From CAWEBF01 sp963807235 (GTDB taxonomy: Bacteria > Acidobacteriota > Vicinamibacteria > Vicinamibacterales > UBA2999): 64,000 bases of DNA. The notes beneath the pieces were generated by a model. That model made no database searches, was not told where the DNA came from, and saw only the letters and a program-made list of their open reading frames with translations. Location of the stretch: positions 124,001-188,000 of the forward strand of contig CAWEBF010000016.1 in NCBI GenBank assembly GCA_963807235.1. The letters run 5' to 3'. Within the stretch, counting starts at the first letter, position 1. Every line of letters starts with the position of its first letter. Position numbers and translations under genes: made by a program. Below, piece after piece: positions 8,332 through 16,597 of the stretch.

Positions 8332-9375
8332 TTAGTTGTTCTTGGCCAGCATGTCGCGCACCAGCGGCGCCACCTTCGTGCCGTACAGCTCGATGCTCTT
8401 CAGCAGCTTGTCGTGGGGCAGCGTGCCGTTGGCGTACTTCAAGTCGAACCGCGAAAGGCCCAGGTCCTTCACGGTCGTCACGATCTTCTTCGCCACGGTT
8501 TCGGGCGATCCGACGTAGAGCGCGCCGTCCGGCCCCACCTCGCGTTCGAACTGGGCGCGCGCAGTCGGCGGCCAGCCGCGCTCGCGGCCGATCCGGTTCA
8601 TCAGCCCTTCGTGGTGAGGCCACAGTTCCTCCTTGGCCTGCTCGTCGGTCTCGGCGACGTGCCCCGGGGAATGCGCGCCGATTTGGTCCGGAGTCCGCTC
8701 GGCGCGTTCACTGGCTTTCTTGTACAGGTCCACGAACGGCACGAACCGCTTGGCGCTGCCACCGATGATCGCCAGCATCAACGGGAACCCGTAGTACGCG
8801 GCGCGTACCACCGATTGCGGCGTCCCGCCCACCGCCACCCAGGTCCGCAGCGTGCCCGTTTCGATGGGCGGGTAGACGGGCTGGTCCTTCAAAGGCGGAC
8901 GCGACTGTCCCTCCCAGGTCACGCGCGGTCCCTTGAGCAGCTCGGCGAAGAGGTTCAGCTTCTCCTCGAAGAGCGCTTCGTAATCCGAGAGGTCGAATCC
9001 GAACAGCGGATAGGACTCGGTGAACGAGCCGCGGCCCACGATCACTTCCGCGCGGCCGCTCGAAATCGCGTTGAGCGTCGAGAAGCGCTCGAAGACACGG
9101 ATGGGGTCGTCGGTGCTCAGGACGGTGACCGCCGAGCCCAGATGGATCTGCCGCGTCCTGGCCGCCATGGCGGCGAGCACGACCTCCGGGGCCGACACCG
9201 AGAAGTCGGGTCGATGGTGTTCGCCCACGCCGATGAACGCCAGCCCCACCTGGTCGGCCAGCACGCCCTGGTCCACGAGATTGCGGAGTGCCTGGGCCTG
9301 CGACAGCTGCTGTCCGCTGGCGTCCACCGTCACGTCTCCGAACGTATCCAAGCCCAGCTCGATCGAGGTCGGCAT
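8332..9375 (-). CDS. LLM-class flavin-dependent oxidoreductase
   Basis: 347 residues of the luciferase-like monooxygenase TIM-barrel family: N-terminal ELGLDTFGDV strand, ADQVGLAFIGVGEHHRPDF (the conserved E-H-H motif), LGSAVTVLSTDDPIRVFERFSTL and the GRAEVIVGRGSFTES flavin-site loop. It resembles the Atu2307/SP_0267-type group of two-component monooxygenases or FMN/F420 oxidoreductases. The closeness to pterin and methanofuran genes invites comparison with Mer (methylene-H4MPT reductase), which shares this superfamily, but the E-H-H motif and length favour a generic LLM protein. Convergent with 7550 (7 bp apart) and divergent from the pterin gene at 9437. Confidence 0.85.
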   Translation of the reverse strand: MPTSIELGLDTFGDVTVDASGQQLSQAQALRNLVDQGVLADQVGLAFIGVGEHHRPDFSVSAPEVVLAAMAARTRQIHLGSAVTVLSTDDPIRVFERFSTLNAISSGRAEVIVGRGSFTESYPLFGFDLSDYEALFEEKLNLFAELLKGPRVTWEGQSRPPLKDQPVYPPIETGTLRTWVAVGGTPQSVVRAAYYGFPLMLAIIGGSAKRFVPFVDLYKKASERAERTPDQIGAHSPGHVAETDEQAKEELWPHHEGLMNRIGRERGWPPTARAQFEREVGPDGALYVGSPETVAKKIVTTVKDLGLSRFDLKYANGTLPHDKLLKSIELYGTKVAPLVRDMLAKNN

Positions 9376-9436
9376 ATCTCCCTATTGTCCTCCGACCGAC
9401 CCGATCGCCGCATAATGGGATGTTCGGGAGGACGCC

Positions 9437-9940
9437 ATGCCACGCCGCGGTGAGTTCCGCGTCTCGGTTTCGAAGGACTACCTCGTGTTCGCCTCGGCGC
9501 ACTTCATCACGTTCGCGGGACACCGGTGCGAAGGGCTGCACGGGCACAACTATCGCGCGCGAGTCACCATCGAAGGCGCGCTCGACGAAGAGGCCTGGTT
9601 CGTCTTCGACTTCGTGGCGCTCAAGAAGCTGATGCGCGGCCTGTGCGACGCGATCGATCACAAGGTGCTGCTCCCGCTGCACAACCCGAAGGTGCAGGTT
9701 GTCGAGGACGGCGACGTGGTGAAAGTGGCCTACGAAGGCAAGCCGCGCTATGTGTTCCCGCGCGTGGACTGCGCCCTCCTGCCTGTGACCAACACGACCG
9801 TGGAGATGCTGGCCGAGATGCTGGCGGGGCAATTGGAGGCGGAGCTGAAGCAGATCGGCGCCAAGGGCCTGACCGCCATCGAGATGGAAGTCGAGGAGAA
9901 CATCGGGCAGGCGGCAACGTACCGCGTGGGGCTCGTGTAG
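9437..9940 (+). CDS. 6-pyruvoyl/6-carboxy-tetrahydropterin synthase family enzyme
   Basis: 167 residues of the PTPS/QueD (COG0720) fold. Zn ligands are visible: His22 in FASAHF plus His35 and His37 in LHGHNY. The catalytic region reads Cys31-Glu32-x-x-His-Gly-His, combining the PTPS-I/QueD Cys with a Glu at the place used by PTPS-III, which cleaves the pterin side chain to 6-hydroxymethyl-dihydropterin. It is longer than QueD (~120) because of an insert around residues 85-105 (VVEDGDVVKVAYEGKPRYVF). With pab and mptG genes in the same region, a role in making the H4MPT pterin is likely but inferred. Upstream sequence GGGAGGACGCC gives a good RBS. Confidence 0.85.
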   Translation: MPRRGEFRVSVSKDYLVFASAHFITFAGHRCEGLHGHNYRARVTIEGALDEEAWFVFDFVALKKLMRGLCDAIDHKVLLPLHNPKVQVVEDGDVVKVAYEGKPRYVFPRVDCALLPVTNTTVEMLAEMLAGQLEAELKQIGAKGLTAIEMEVEENIGQAATYRVGLV

Positions 9941-9969
9941 GCTCTCGGCTCTGGGCTCTAGGCTCTAGG
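9940..9969. repeat. Heptad tandem array, unit GGCTCTN
   Basis: Four units of 7 bp (GGCTCTC, GGCTCTG, GGCTCTA, GGCTCTA) plus GGC, beginning at the last base of the PTPS stop codon and covering the stop codon (9965-9967) of the convergent HisA-like gene. Part of a set of period-7 arrays found across this window. Confidence 0.85.
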
Positions 9970-10714
9970 CAGAACGCTCCGTGTGTTTGATGTCGCTGGC
10001 CACGATGCGGCCGTCGTAGAGTGCGGTGGCGACGAGGGCGGCGTCGCAGCCCGCCGCGGCGGCCGCAGCCAGGTCCGAGAGCCCGCGCACGCCCCCCGCA
10101 ACAACCAGTTCGGTATTCGGGACGGCCGCTCGAATGCGGCGCAGCAGGTCCACATCCACACCGCGCCGCATGCCGACACGGGCGAGGTCCAGCACGATAA
10201 TCGCGCCGGCGCCAGCTTCCGCCGCCGCCGACGCCAGGTGTTCCACCGTCTGGCCACGATGCAGGGCTCCGCGGGCAACGATGGGCTCGCCCTGGCGAAG
10301 GTCGAGGCTGAATGCCGTGTTGCCGGCGCCGACGGCGTCGCAGATCTCGCGAAGGACGGCGAAGGAGGGCAGTGTCTCCAGGCCCACCACGACCCGGCGT
10401 ACCCCATCGTCCACCGCATCGCGCGCAGAGGCCGCCGTCGCAATCGCCGCATCCAGCCAGACGTTGGCCCCAAGCGACGACAGCGTCTTGGTCAGCGGCC
10501 GTTGCGGAGGCCGGCCGCGCAAGGCGTCCAGATCGGCGATGTACATCTCCTGGAGCCCCAGCGTCTCGAAGTACCAGCGTGCGATCGCGCGAGAGTCTCC
10601 TGGTTTGACGCTGACACCCGCGAGCGTCCGCACGGGGCCATAGTGCGCCCGGGCACCGCCCTGCGCGTGCACGGCGAGGCCGCCGCTGAGATCCAGTACG
10701 CCGATCACGCGCAC
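9965..10714 (-). CDS. HisA-like TIM-barrel protein of the C1-cofactor region
   Basis: About 249 residues, starting at GTG 10714 (VRVIGVLDLSGG); no strong RBS is visible and a second GTG lies two codons later. The fold is that of HisA/HisF (PRFAR isomerase) barrels: strand 1 with Asp8 in IGVLDLSGG, MYIADLDAL, RRVVVGLETL, AFSLDLRQGEPI, AIIVLDLARVGMRRGVD with the second acidic residue, and ELVVAGGVR for phosphate binding. The phosphate-gripping region is only partly HisA-like, and no other histidine gene is nearby, so it is probably not the histidine enzyme. HisA-like proteins are recurrent neighbours of archaeal-type H4MPT genes; the reaction here is unknown. Confidence 0.75.
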   Translation of the reverse strand: MRVIGVLDLSGGLAVHAQGGARAHYGPVRTLAGVSVKPGDSRAIARWYFETLGLQEMYIADLDALRGRPPQRPLTKTLSSLGANVWLDAAIATAASARDAVDDGVRRVVVGLETLPSFAVLREICDAVGAGNTAFSLDLRQGEPIVARGALHRGQTVEHLASAAAEAGAGAIIVLDLARVGMRRGVDVDLLRRIRAAVPNTELVVAGGVRGLSDLAAAAAAGCDAALVATALYDGRIVASDIKHTERSA

Positions 10715-10768
10715 GGGGAGGAGTCCATTCGTGTTAATCGTAACTGGGCCTTGGCGGTCGGCGAACGG

Positions 10769-12396
10769 ATGAACATGGTTCTGGGATGGGACATCGGCGG
10801 CGTGAACACGAAGGTCGCGCTGGTCGTGGACGGCCACATCGTGGCGGCGCGGGGCCGCGCGTTCGAACTGCAGCGCGCGCCCGGGACGCTGGCCGCCGTG
10901 CTGCAGGAACTGCACGCAGGCGTGACGGCGGGCACGGCGCTGCCGGCGGCGGCCGTTCGCCACGCCGTGACGATGACGGCGGAGCTGTCGCAGATGTTCC
11001 GGTCCAAGCGGGAAGGCGTCAACTTCGTGCTGGACGCGGTGGCGCGCGCGTTCCCGTCGAGCGACGTCCGGGTGTATGCCGTGGATGGCCGTTTTCTCCA
11101 CTCCGACGAGGCCGCGAAGAGCCCGTCGCCGTGTCGGCTGCCAATTGGGCGGCAACGGCCCGCGCGGTCGCGCTGCGGCACCCTGACGCGATCCTGCTCG
11201 ATACGGGAACCACGACGACGGACGTGGTCCCGATCGCCGGCGGTCAGGTGGTCGCCGCCGGATGGACCGATCAGGCTCGTCTCGCGTCGGGGGAACTGGT
11301 CTACACCGGCGCCTTGCGGACGCCCACCGAAGCCATCGCCAGCCACATCTGGGTGGGCGGGCGGCGCCACGGCGTTTCAGCGGAAACGTTCGCCCTGGCG
11401 GGTGACGTCCACGTGTGGCGCAAGGATCTGGCCCCTGCCGACTACACCGTGCCGGCGCCCGACGGCCGTGGCACCGATCGAGCGTTCTGCGGGGAACGTC
11501 TCCGTCGCGTGATCTGTGCCGACCCGGAATTGATGGACGAGCACGGCGTCTCGGAGATTGCCAACGCCCTCGCCAGCGCGCAGGTGGCCCGCATCGCTGA
11601 AGCCATCATCCGCGTCCGCGGGTCGCGCGCGACTCTGCGGAAAGCCGTGGTGACAGGGCTTGGCGCGTTCCTCGGCGCCGCGGCCGCTCGCACAGTCGGG
11701 CTCGATGTGGAGTTGCTGTCCGACGAGTTCGGGACCGACGCCGCCCAATATGCCCCGGCGGCTGCCGTCGCGCTACTGCTGGCCGGCACCGGCCCTGTCG
11801 ACACGAAGCCCGCACACCCGCGTGCCGCCCACGCCTCGATTGTGGACGTCGTGGTCAAGATAGGCGGCAGCCTGCTGGCTCACCCGGCGACGTTGGACCA
11901 GGTCATGGCAGCGGTGGCCGAGGCAGCCCGGCACTGGCGGGTGCTCATCGTGCCTGGCGGGGGACCGATGGCCGACACCGTTCGCCAGGTAGATCGTGCG
12001 CTGCACCTGTCTCCCGATGCATCTCATTGGATGGCGATGAAGGCGATGGATCAGCTCGCGGAGCTGCTGGCGGACCGCTACGCGCCGGCGGCGCTGGTGA
12101 CCGACGCGCACGAGCTGAGACAGGCGCTTCGCCTGGCGAATCTGCCGGTGCTGGCGCCGTATCGGTGGCTGCGCGACGCCGACGCCCTGCCCCACAGTTG
12201 GGAGGTTACGAGCGACAGCATCGCCGCCTGGCTGGCTGGCGAGCTTGGAGCGCGCCGTGTGGTGCTCGTCAAGGCTCCAGGCGCGAGCGGTGAGCTGGTC
12301 GATGCGCACTTTCAGCGAAGCTTGAGCCCAACGCTCGAGAGCCGGGTTGTCGCGGGCGGGGACGCCACGTCGCTCGATGCCGCCCTGATGCCGTGA
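10769..12396 (+). CDS. mfnF: MfnF-like plus MfnE-like reading frame (methanofuran core assembly), one frameshift
   Basis: The N-terminal part (MVLGWDIGGVNTKVALV ... ILLDTGTTTTDVVPI) is the H4MPT-linked C1-transfer/hydantoinase-like ASKHA protein. Its archaeal member, MfnF, condenses F1-PP with gamma-glutamyltyramine. From about base 11842 (possible internal GTG) the same frame encodes an amino-acid-kinase fold (VVVKIGGSLL, IVPGGGPMADTVR), matching MfnE, which makes F1-PP from F1-P. No stop separates them, so this may be a natural bifunctional fusion of consecutive steps. The N-terminal ~115 codons are in another frame: one C appears missing at 11111-11113 (GAGGCCGCGAA where GAGGCCCGCGAA keeps the frame). 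The corrected length is ~542 residues. Start ATG 10769 or 10775. Confidence 0.78.
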
Positions 12397-12430
12397 TTCC
12401 GGCGAAACTGTCAGCCGCCTTTTCGGAAGG

Positions 12431-12465
12431 GAAGCCGGAAGCCGGAAGCAGGAAGCCGGGAGCCG
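12431..12465. repeat. Heptad tandem array, unit GAAGCCG
   Basis: Five 7-bp units (GAAGCCG, GAAGCCG, GAAGCAG, GAAGCCG, GGAGCCG) in the 113-bp gap between the MfnF/E frame and the secreted-protein gene at 12510. Confidence 0.85.
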
Positions 12466-12509
12466 AGAACGAGCTACAATCCGGCTTCCTATCGGGCTGA
12501 GGAGGCGAC

Positions 12510-13376
12510 ATGAAACGGTCGTTCCCTTCGTTGATTGCCCTCGCGATCCTGTCCTCGTCTGTGTCGGCCCAGTGGCCGGCCCACCAGACAAACGTTCCAC
12601 GCGACCGTGACGGCAAGCCAAATCTGGTCGCACCCACACCGCGAACTCCCGAGGGTAAGCCCGACCTGTCCGGCGTCTGGATGATCAAGACTGATGAACC
12701 CGACTCGGGGACGCTGCCGCCGGGACGGCCACCCCAGATCCGCGGCGGCTACGTCGGCGCCGGCTTCAAGGAAGGCCTGCCGTTTCAGCCGTGGGCAGGA
12801 GAGCTCCAGAAGAAGCGCGCGGCGGAGGGTGGCCTCAACGATCCGGACGGGTTGTGCATGCCGCAGGGACCGCTGCAGTACCACGTCGATCCGCAGCCCT
12901 TGAAGGTCGTTCAGACGCCGACGCAGATCCTCATCATCTACGAGTCGAACTACGGATTTCGCACGATCTACCTGGACGGTCGGAAGCTGCCACCGCTCGG
13001 CGTCCCGCAGCCTTTCTGGCACGGCTACTCCGTAGGCCGTTGGGAGGGCGACACGCTGCTGGTGGAATCCAACAACTTCAAGGGCGTCGATCCCGCCCGG
13101 TTCAGGGGCGTCGAGCCCACCGACTTTCACGGTGTCGGCTGGTTGGATCATCGCGGCAGCCCATACACCGAGGCGATGCGGCTCACCGAGCGGTTCCGGC
13201 GGACCAGCTACGGCCGCATGGAGATCGACGTCACGGTTGACGACCCGAAGGCCTACTCGCGGCCGTTCACGGTACGCGTCAACCAGCAGATCGTGCCGGA
13301 CGGCTCGGAGCTGATCGAGTTCATCTGCCACGAGAACCAGATGTTCCTCAAGCTCACTGGCCGCGCTTCGAAGTAG
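12510..13376 (+). CDS. Secreted 'GKPDLSGVW' family protein
   Basis: 288 residues from ATG 12510 (GGCTGAGGAGGCGAC gives the RBS). A signal peptide ends near VSAQWPAHQ. Landmarks are PEGKPDLSGVWMI, GLPFQPWAGELQKKR, SVGRWEGDTLLVESNNF, LTERFRRTSYGRMEIDVTVDD and ELIEFICHENQMF. The gene at 51490-52318 is a close paralogue with the same order of motifs, and 43036 and 7550 are more distant ones. The family is abundant in Acidobacteriota; I know of no demonstrated activity. The downstream GNAT gene starts 2 bp after the stop and is probably co-translated. Confidence 0.75.
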   Translation: MKRSFPSLIALAILSSSVSAQWPAHQTNVPRDRDGKPNLVAPTPRTPEGKPDLSGVWMIKTDEPDSGTLPPGRPPQIRGGYVGAGFKEGLPFQPWAGELQKKRAAEGGLNDPDGLCMPQGPLQYHVDPQPLKVVQTPTQILIIYESNYGFRTIYLDGRKLPPLGVPQPFWHGYSVGRWEGDTLLVESNNFKGVDPARFRGVEPTDFHGVGWLDHRGSPYTEAMRLTERFRRTSYGRMEIDVTVDDPKAYSRPFTVRVNQQIVPDGSELIEFICHENQMFLKLTGRASK

Positions 13377-13377
13377 C

Positions 13378-13845
13378 GTGGACTACCGGGAGGCGACGAC
13401 TGCCGACGTTCCGGCAATGGCCGCCTGCCGTCTGGCGGATCCGTCGGCCGGGCCAGGCGACAGCCGGATGGCGGCTTACCTCGAAGGTAGTCATCATCCG
13501 CACCAGGCGCTTCAGCCGCGGGTCGCCTACATCGCCACGCAGGATCACGCAGTCGTCGGCTACATCGCGGGGCATCTGACGCGGCGGTACCAATGCGACG
13601 GGGAGTTGCAGTACCTCTTCGTCGCCTCGTCACATCGCAGATCCGGCGTCGCCACGGGGCTGCTCCGAAGACTTGCCGGGTGGTTCATCGAGCGAGACGC
13701 GCTCAAGATCTGTGTGGACGTCAATCTCGAAAGCCCGTCCGCTCTGCCGTTCTACACTCGGCATGGCGCGTCGCCTATCAACAAGTATTGGCTGGTGTGG
13801 CCCGACATCCGGGTGCTGGCGGAAATCCACAGACCTTCCCGCTGA
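13378..13845 (+). CDS. GNAT-family N-acetyltransferase
   Basis: 155 residues from GTG 13378, directly after the stop of the upstream gene. The GNAT core is visible: LQYLFVASSHRRSGVATGLLRRL is motif A with the acetyl-CoA pyrophosphate loop R-R-S-G-V-A, followed by NLESPSALPFYTRHGA of motif B. The N-terminus (DYREATTADVPAMAACR) is typical of RimI-like domains. The acceptor is unknown. The lack of an independent RBS gap suggests coupling to 12510. Confidence 0.85.
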   Translation: MDYREATTADVPAMAACRLADPSAGPGDSRMAAYLEGSHHPHQALQPRVAYIATQDHAVVGYIAGHLTRRYQCDGELQYLFVASSHRRSGVATGLLRRLAGWFIERDALKICVDVNLESPSALPFYTRHGASPINKYWLVWPDIRVLAEIHRPSR

Positions 13846-13849
13846 TGTA

Positions 13850-13865
13850 GACTACACGTGTAGTC
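13850..13865. promoter_or_regulatory. BlaI/MecI-type operator before the S41 protease gene
   Basis: GACTACACGTGTAGTC is a perfect 16-bp palindrome with the TACA-n2-TGTA core recognised by BlaI/MecI/CopY winged-helix repressors. It ends 20 bp before the GTG of the S41 peptidase gene. The same core, ACTACA-n2-TGTAGT, occurs before the blaI gene at 27706-27725, so the repressor encoded there is the obvious candidate to bind here. Confidence 0.7.
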
Positions 13866-13885
13866 ATCGACTGCCGGAGGTCAAC

Positions 13886-15127
13886 GTGAGATCGTGGCGA
13901 GCCATCTCTTGCGCCGGTTGTGCTGCGCTGGTTTCTCTGGCCGGCCAGACTGCTGGCGACTTCCAGCAGGACTTCGACGCCGCCGTCCGCCGCATCGCGT
14001 CGAGCTACGCGTACTTCGACACGAAGGCGACGCGATGGTCCGACATGGCCGACTTGTATGGTCCGGATCTGCAGCGTGTGACGACCCGCGACCAGTTCGT
14101 CGATCTGCTCGAACGCCTGCTCGACGAGTTGTACGACCCGCACGCTCAGCTGACAGTGAACCTCGCGAACTCGCCCCGCCTCGTGCCGTCTGGCGCCGAT
14201 CTCTGGGCCGCGTGGGAGCGCGGCGTGGCGACTATCACTCAGGTCCGGCCGGACTCGGACGCGGCACGAGCCGGGATCATGGCGAACACCGTCGTCGTGG
14301 CGATCGACGGTGTGCCCGTCGATGATGCCGTCGACGCGAGGATGGGCCGTTCATACGCGCACTCGACGGGAGCCGCTCGGGACTGGGCTCTCCGTGCGGT
14401 TCTCGCCGGCCGTCACAACAGCAGGCGGGTACTGCAGCTTCGAGAGGGGCGGGCCATTCGCACCGTGGAGCTGCCGGCAGCCGATCAGTTCACCGAGACC
14501 AAGCCTGCGCTGGAGTACCGGGAGATCCGGACGGGGATCGGCTATGTCCGGCTGAACGATTCCCTCGGTGACGGCGCGGTGGTCGAACAGTTCGACCGTG
14601 CACTGGGGGTGCTCAGGAACACCCGCGGATTGATCCTGGATCTACGGAATACGCCCGGTGGCGGCAACACCGGCGTGGCCAGAGCGATCCTCGGCCGGTT
14701 CGTCCGTGACGACCAGCCGTATCAAAAACACGTGCTGCCGCTCGAAGAGCGCAACACCGGGATCCGCCGCAGTTGGCTGGAACTGGTGTCGCCACGCGGA
14801 GAGTTCGTGTATGCCCAGCCCGTGGCGGTGCTCGTCAGCCGTTGGACCGGAAGCATGGGCGAAGGGATCGCCATCGGCTTCGACGCCACTCGCACGGGCA
14901 CTGTCGTCGGCACGCCGATGGCGGGTCTTCTGGGGGCAACCATGCGCCTGACGCTGACGCGGACGGGAATCGGGATCAACCTGCCGTCTGAGCGCCTGTA
15001 CCACGTGGACGGCACGCCGAGGGAGGCGTTTCCGCCGAGAGTCGTCGTGGACGTCGCGGGCTCCCAAAGCGGGGAGGATCCGTTCATTGCAGCGGCGCTG
15101 CGAGTTCTGATGCAGCGCGGCTTGTGA
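13886..15127 (+). CDS. S41 family (C-terminal processing-like) peptidase, exported
   Basis: 413 residues starting at GTG 13886, with CGGAGG 7 bases upstream; upstream in-frame ATGs belong to another frame's gene. A signal peptide is followed by an N-terminal helical domain, a PDZ-like region (VATITQVRPDSDAARAGIMANTVVVAIDG) and the S41 core: GIGYVRLND, GLILDLRNTPGGGNTG and RWTGSMGEGIAIGFD, where the Ser of G-S-M-G-E is the expected nucleophile. The residue two turns later that normally supplies the Lys is not obvious. The gene lies under a BlaI-type operator, suggesting induction by cell-envelope stress. Its 3' end overlaps the convergent mfnB by 44 bp. Confidence 0.85.
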   Translation: MRSWRAISCAGCAALVSLAGQTAGDFQQDFDAAVRRIASSYAYFDTKATRWSDMADLYGPDLQRVTTRDQFVDLLERLLDELYDPHAQLTVNLANSPRLVPSGADLWAAWERGVATITQVRPDSDAARAGIMANTVVVAIDGVPVDDAVDARMGRSYAHSTGAARDWALRAVLAGRHNSRRVLQLREGRAIRTVELPAADQFTETKPALEYREIRTGIGYVRLNDSLGDGAVVEQFDRALGVLRNTRGLILDLRNTPGGGNTGVARAILGRFVRDDQPYQKHVLPLEERNTGIRRSWLELVSPRGEFVYAQPVAVLVSRWTGSMGEGIAIGFDATRTGTVVGTPMAGLLGATMRLTLTRTGIGINLPSERLYHVDGTPREAFPPRVVVDVAGSQSGEDPFIAAALRVLMQRGL

Positions 15128-15803
15128 CGAGTTCCCGCACGAGGCGAGCCGATACGGCACCCGCACGGTCGCCGAGACACACCGCGCCGCGCACGCCGGC
15201 CACGTCGGCACCCATTCGATCGATGACGCTCAGGTCTCCGGCGGTGAGCTTTCCAGCGACCGCCACGAGAAGACCCGCCGCACGCGCTCGTGTCACCCAG
15301 CTGCTCACGTTCCCGATCGACATCACGCCGAGCAGTCCCGGTCCGTGTTTGTGCATCGTGTCGATCAGCACGCCGCGTGCGCCCGCGCGTGCGGCCACGT
15401 AGATCACGTCGCCAGGACTCAGCGCCGCGGCCTCGATGGCGTCGGCGTAGGCCACGGCCACCACGCCGCATGCCGTGCCTGAGACGCCGCGCACGGCTGC
15501 TGACAGCAGCGACTCGGCCCGGGACACATCGATAGTCCCCAGCAGCCCGATCTTGATGAGCGTGGCGCCTGCCTCGGCATACGCACGCGCGTCGCACTCG
15601 AGCGCGGCCTCGTTTGTGGCTTCGCCGAGCGCCGCTGTCAACGGCCGTGCTCCGGCCACTGCCTCGCGAATCTCGCGCAGCCGCTCCAGCGTGACGGCTC
15701 CGAGCGCACCCGCACCAGGATCCTTCGCGTCCACGATGTCGGCGCCGCCGTCCACTGCCGCGCGCGCGTCGTCCGCGGTCGCCACGCTGACCAGAAGCCA
15801 CAT
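15084..15803 (-). CDS. mfnB: (5-formylfuran-3-yl)methyl phosphate synthase, MfnB
   Basis: 239 residues of the DUF556/MfnB barrel, which condenses two glyceraldehyde-3-phosphates into 4-(hydroxymethyl)-2-furancarboxaldehyde-phosphate, the furan precursor of methanofuran. The expected catalytic residues are present: Lys27 in VDAKDPGAGALG, Lys84 in TLIKIGL, Asp148 in GVLIDTMHK and Lys152. These match the Lys27/Lys85/Asp151/Lys155 set I recall for the M. jannaschii enzyme. Length fits the family (~235). It is divergent from the SDR gene (20 bp between starts) and overlaps the S41 gene's end. With the MfnF/E frame at 10.8 kb it implies a bacterial methanofuran-type cofactor. Confidence 0.9.
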   Translation of the reverse strand: MWLLVSVATADDARAAVDGGADIVDAKDPGAGALGAVTLERLREIREAVAGARPLTAALGEATNEAALECDARAYAEAGATLIKIGLLGTIDVSRAESLLSAAVRGVSGTACGVVAVAYADAIEAAALSPGDVIYVAARAGARGVLIDTMHKHGPGLLGVMSIGNVSSWVTRARAAGLLVAVAGKLTAGDLSVIDRMGADVAGVRGAVCLGDRAGAVSARLVRELVTSRAASELAAPLQ

Positions 15804-15823
15804 GCGGCTATGATCGCCGATCG

Positions 15824-16597
15824 ATGACGGACTCTTCCACGCTGGCGCTGGCGGGCCAGGGGGTGCTGGTCACCGGCGCGTCGAGCGGCATCGGCCGGGC
15901 GATCGCGCTGGCCGCGGCCCAGGCGGGTGCGGACGTCGCTCTGACCTATCGCAGCAACGAGAGCGGCGCCCGGGCCGTGGCCGTGGCCATCGAGAGTCTG
16001 GGCCGGCGGACGGCGGTGCTGCAGCTCGATCTGGCCCAGGCGGAGCAGGTGGCCGCTGTCGGACCGCGGGCGCTGGCGGCGCTGGGCCGGCTGGATGCGT
16101 GGATCAATAATGCGGGCGCCGACATCCTGACGGGCCCGACCGGGGAGCTGTCACGCACCGAGAAGCTGGATCTGCTGCTGGCTGTGGACCTTCGCGGGAC
16201 CGTGCTGGCATCGTGGCATGCCGCGGAGCTCCTCGCTGAGCAACCGCAGGGGGGCGTCATCGTCAACGTCAGCTGGGATCACGTGCTCACGGGCATGCAG
16301 GGCATCAATCCCCAGATGTACTCGGCAGTGAAGGGCGGGATCCTCTCGTTCAGCAAGTCGCTGGCCCGCTCGGTGGCGCCGCGCGTGCGCGTGAACGTCG
16401 TTGCGCCAGGATGGATCGAAACGGCGTTTGGCGAAGGCCTCGACGAGAAGACCTATGCGGCGGTGGCCGCGTCCACGCCGCTACAGCGCTGGGGCACGCC
16501 GGAAGACGTCGCAGGTTCTGTGATTTTCCTGGCGTCGCCGGCGGCGAGATTTCTCACCGGGCAAACGATCCTCGTCGGCGGCGGCGTGGTCATGTGA
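15824..16597 (+). CDS. Short-chain dehydrogenase/reductase
   Basis: 257 residues of a classical SDR: TGASSGIGRA dinucleotide motif at ~19-28, DAWINNAGAD, VIVNVSWDHV in place of the usual Ser-containing strand (Ser present), and MYSAVKG giving the Tyr-x3-Lys pair, then VAPGWIETAF and the C-terminal FLTGQTILVGGG. The 'NVSWDHVL' variant is unusual for FabG-like enzymes. Because it sits among pterin and methanofuran genes, a pteridine or furan-aldehyde reductase role is conceivable but unproven. The methyltransferase gene overlaps its stop codon by 4 bp. Confidence 0.88.
   Translation: MTDSSTLALAGQGVLVTGASSGIGRAIALAAAQAGADVALTYRSNESGARAVAVAIESLGRRTAVLQLDLAQAEQVAAVGPRALAALGRLDAWINNAGADILTGPTGELSRTEKLDLLLAVDLRGTVLASWHAAELLAEQPQGGVIVNVSWDHVLTGMQGINPQMYSAVKGGILSFSKSLARSVAPRVRVNVVAPGWIETAFGEGLDEKTYAAVAASTPLQRWGTPEDVAGSVIFLASPAARFLTGQTILVGGGVVM

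Noticed and set aside
8332..9375. LLM protein as methylene-H4MPT reductase (Mer)
   Set aside because: Shares only the general luciferase-like fold; the E-H-H motif and general sequence suit other LLM oxidoreductases.
9965..10714. HisA-like protein as the histidine-pathway isomerase
   Set aside because: No other his genes nearby, a partly altered phosphate-binding region and a C1-gene setting make true HisA unlikely.
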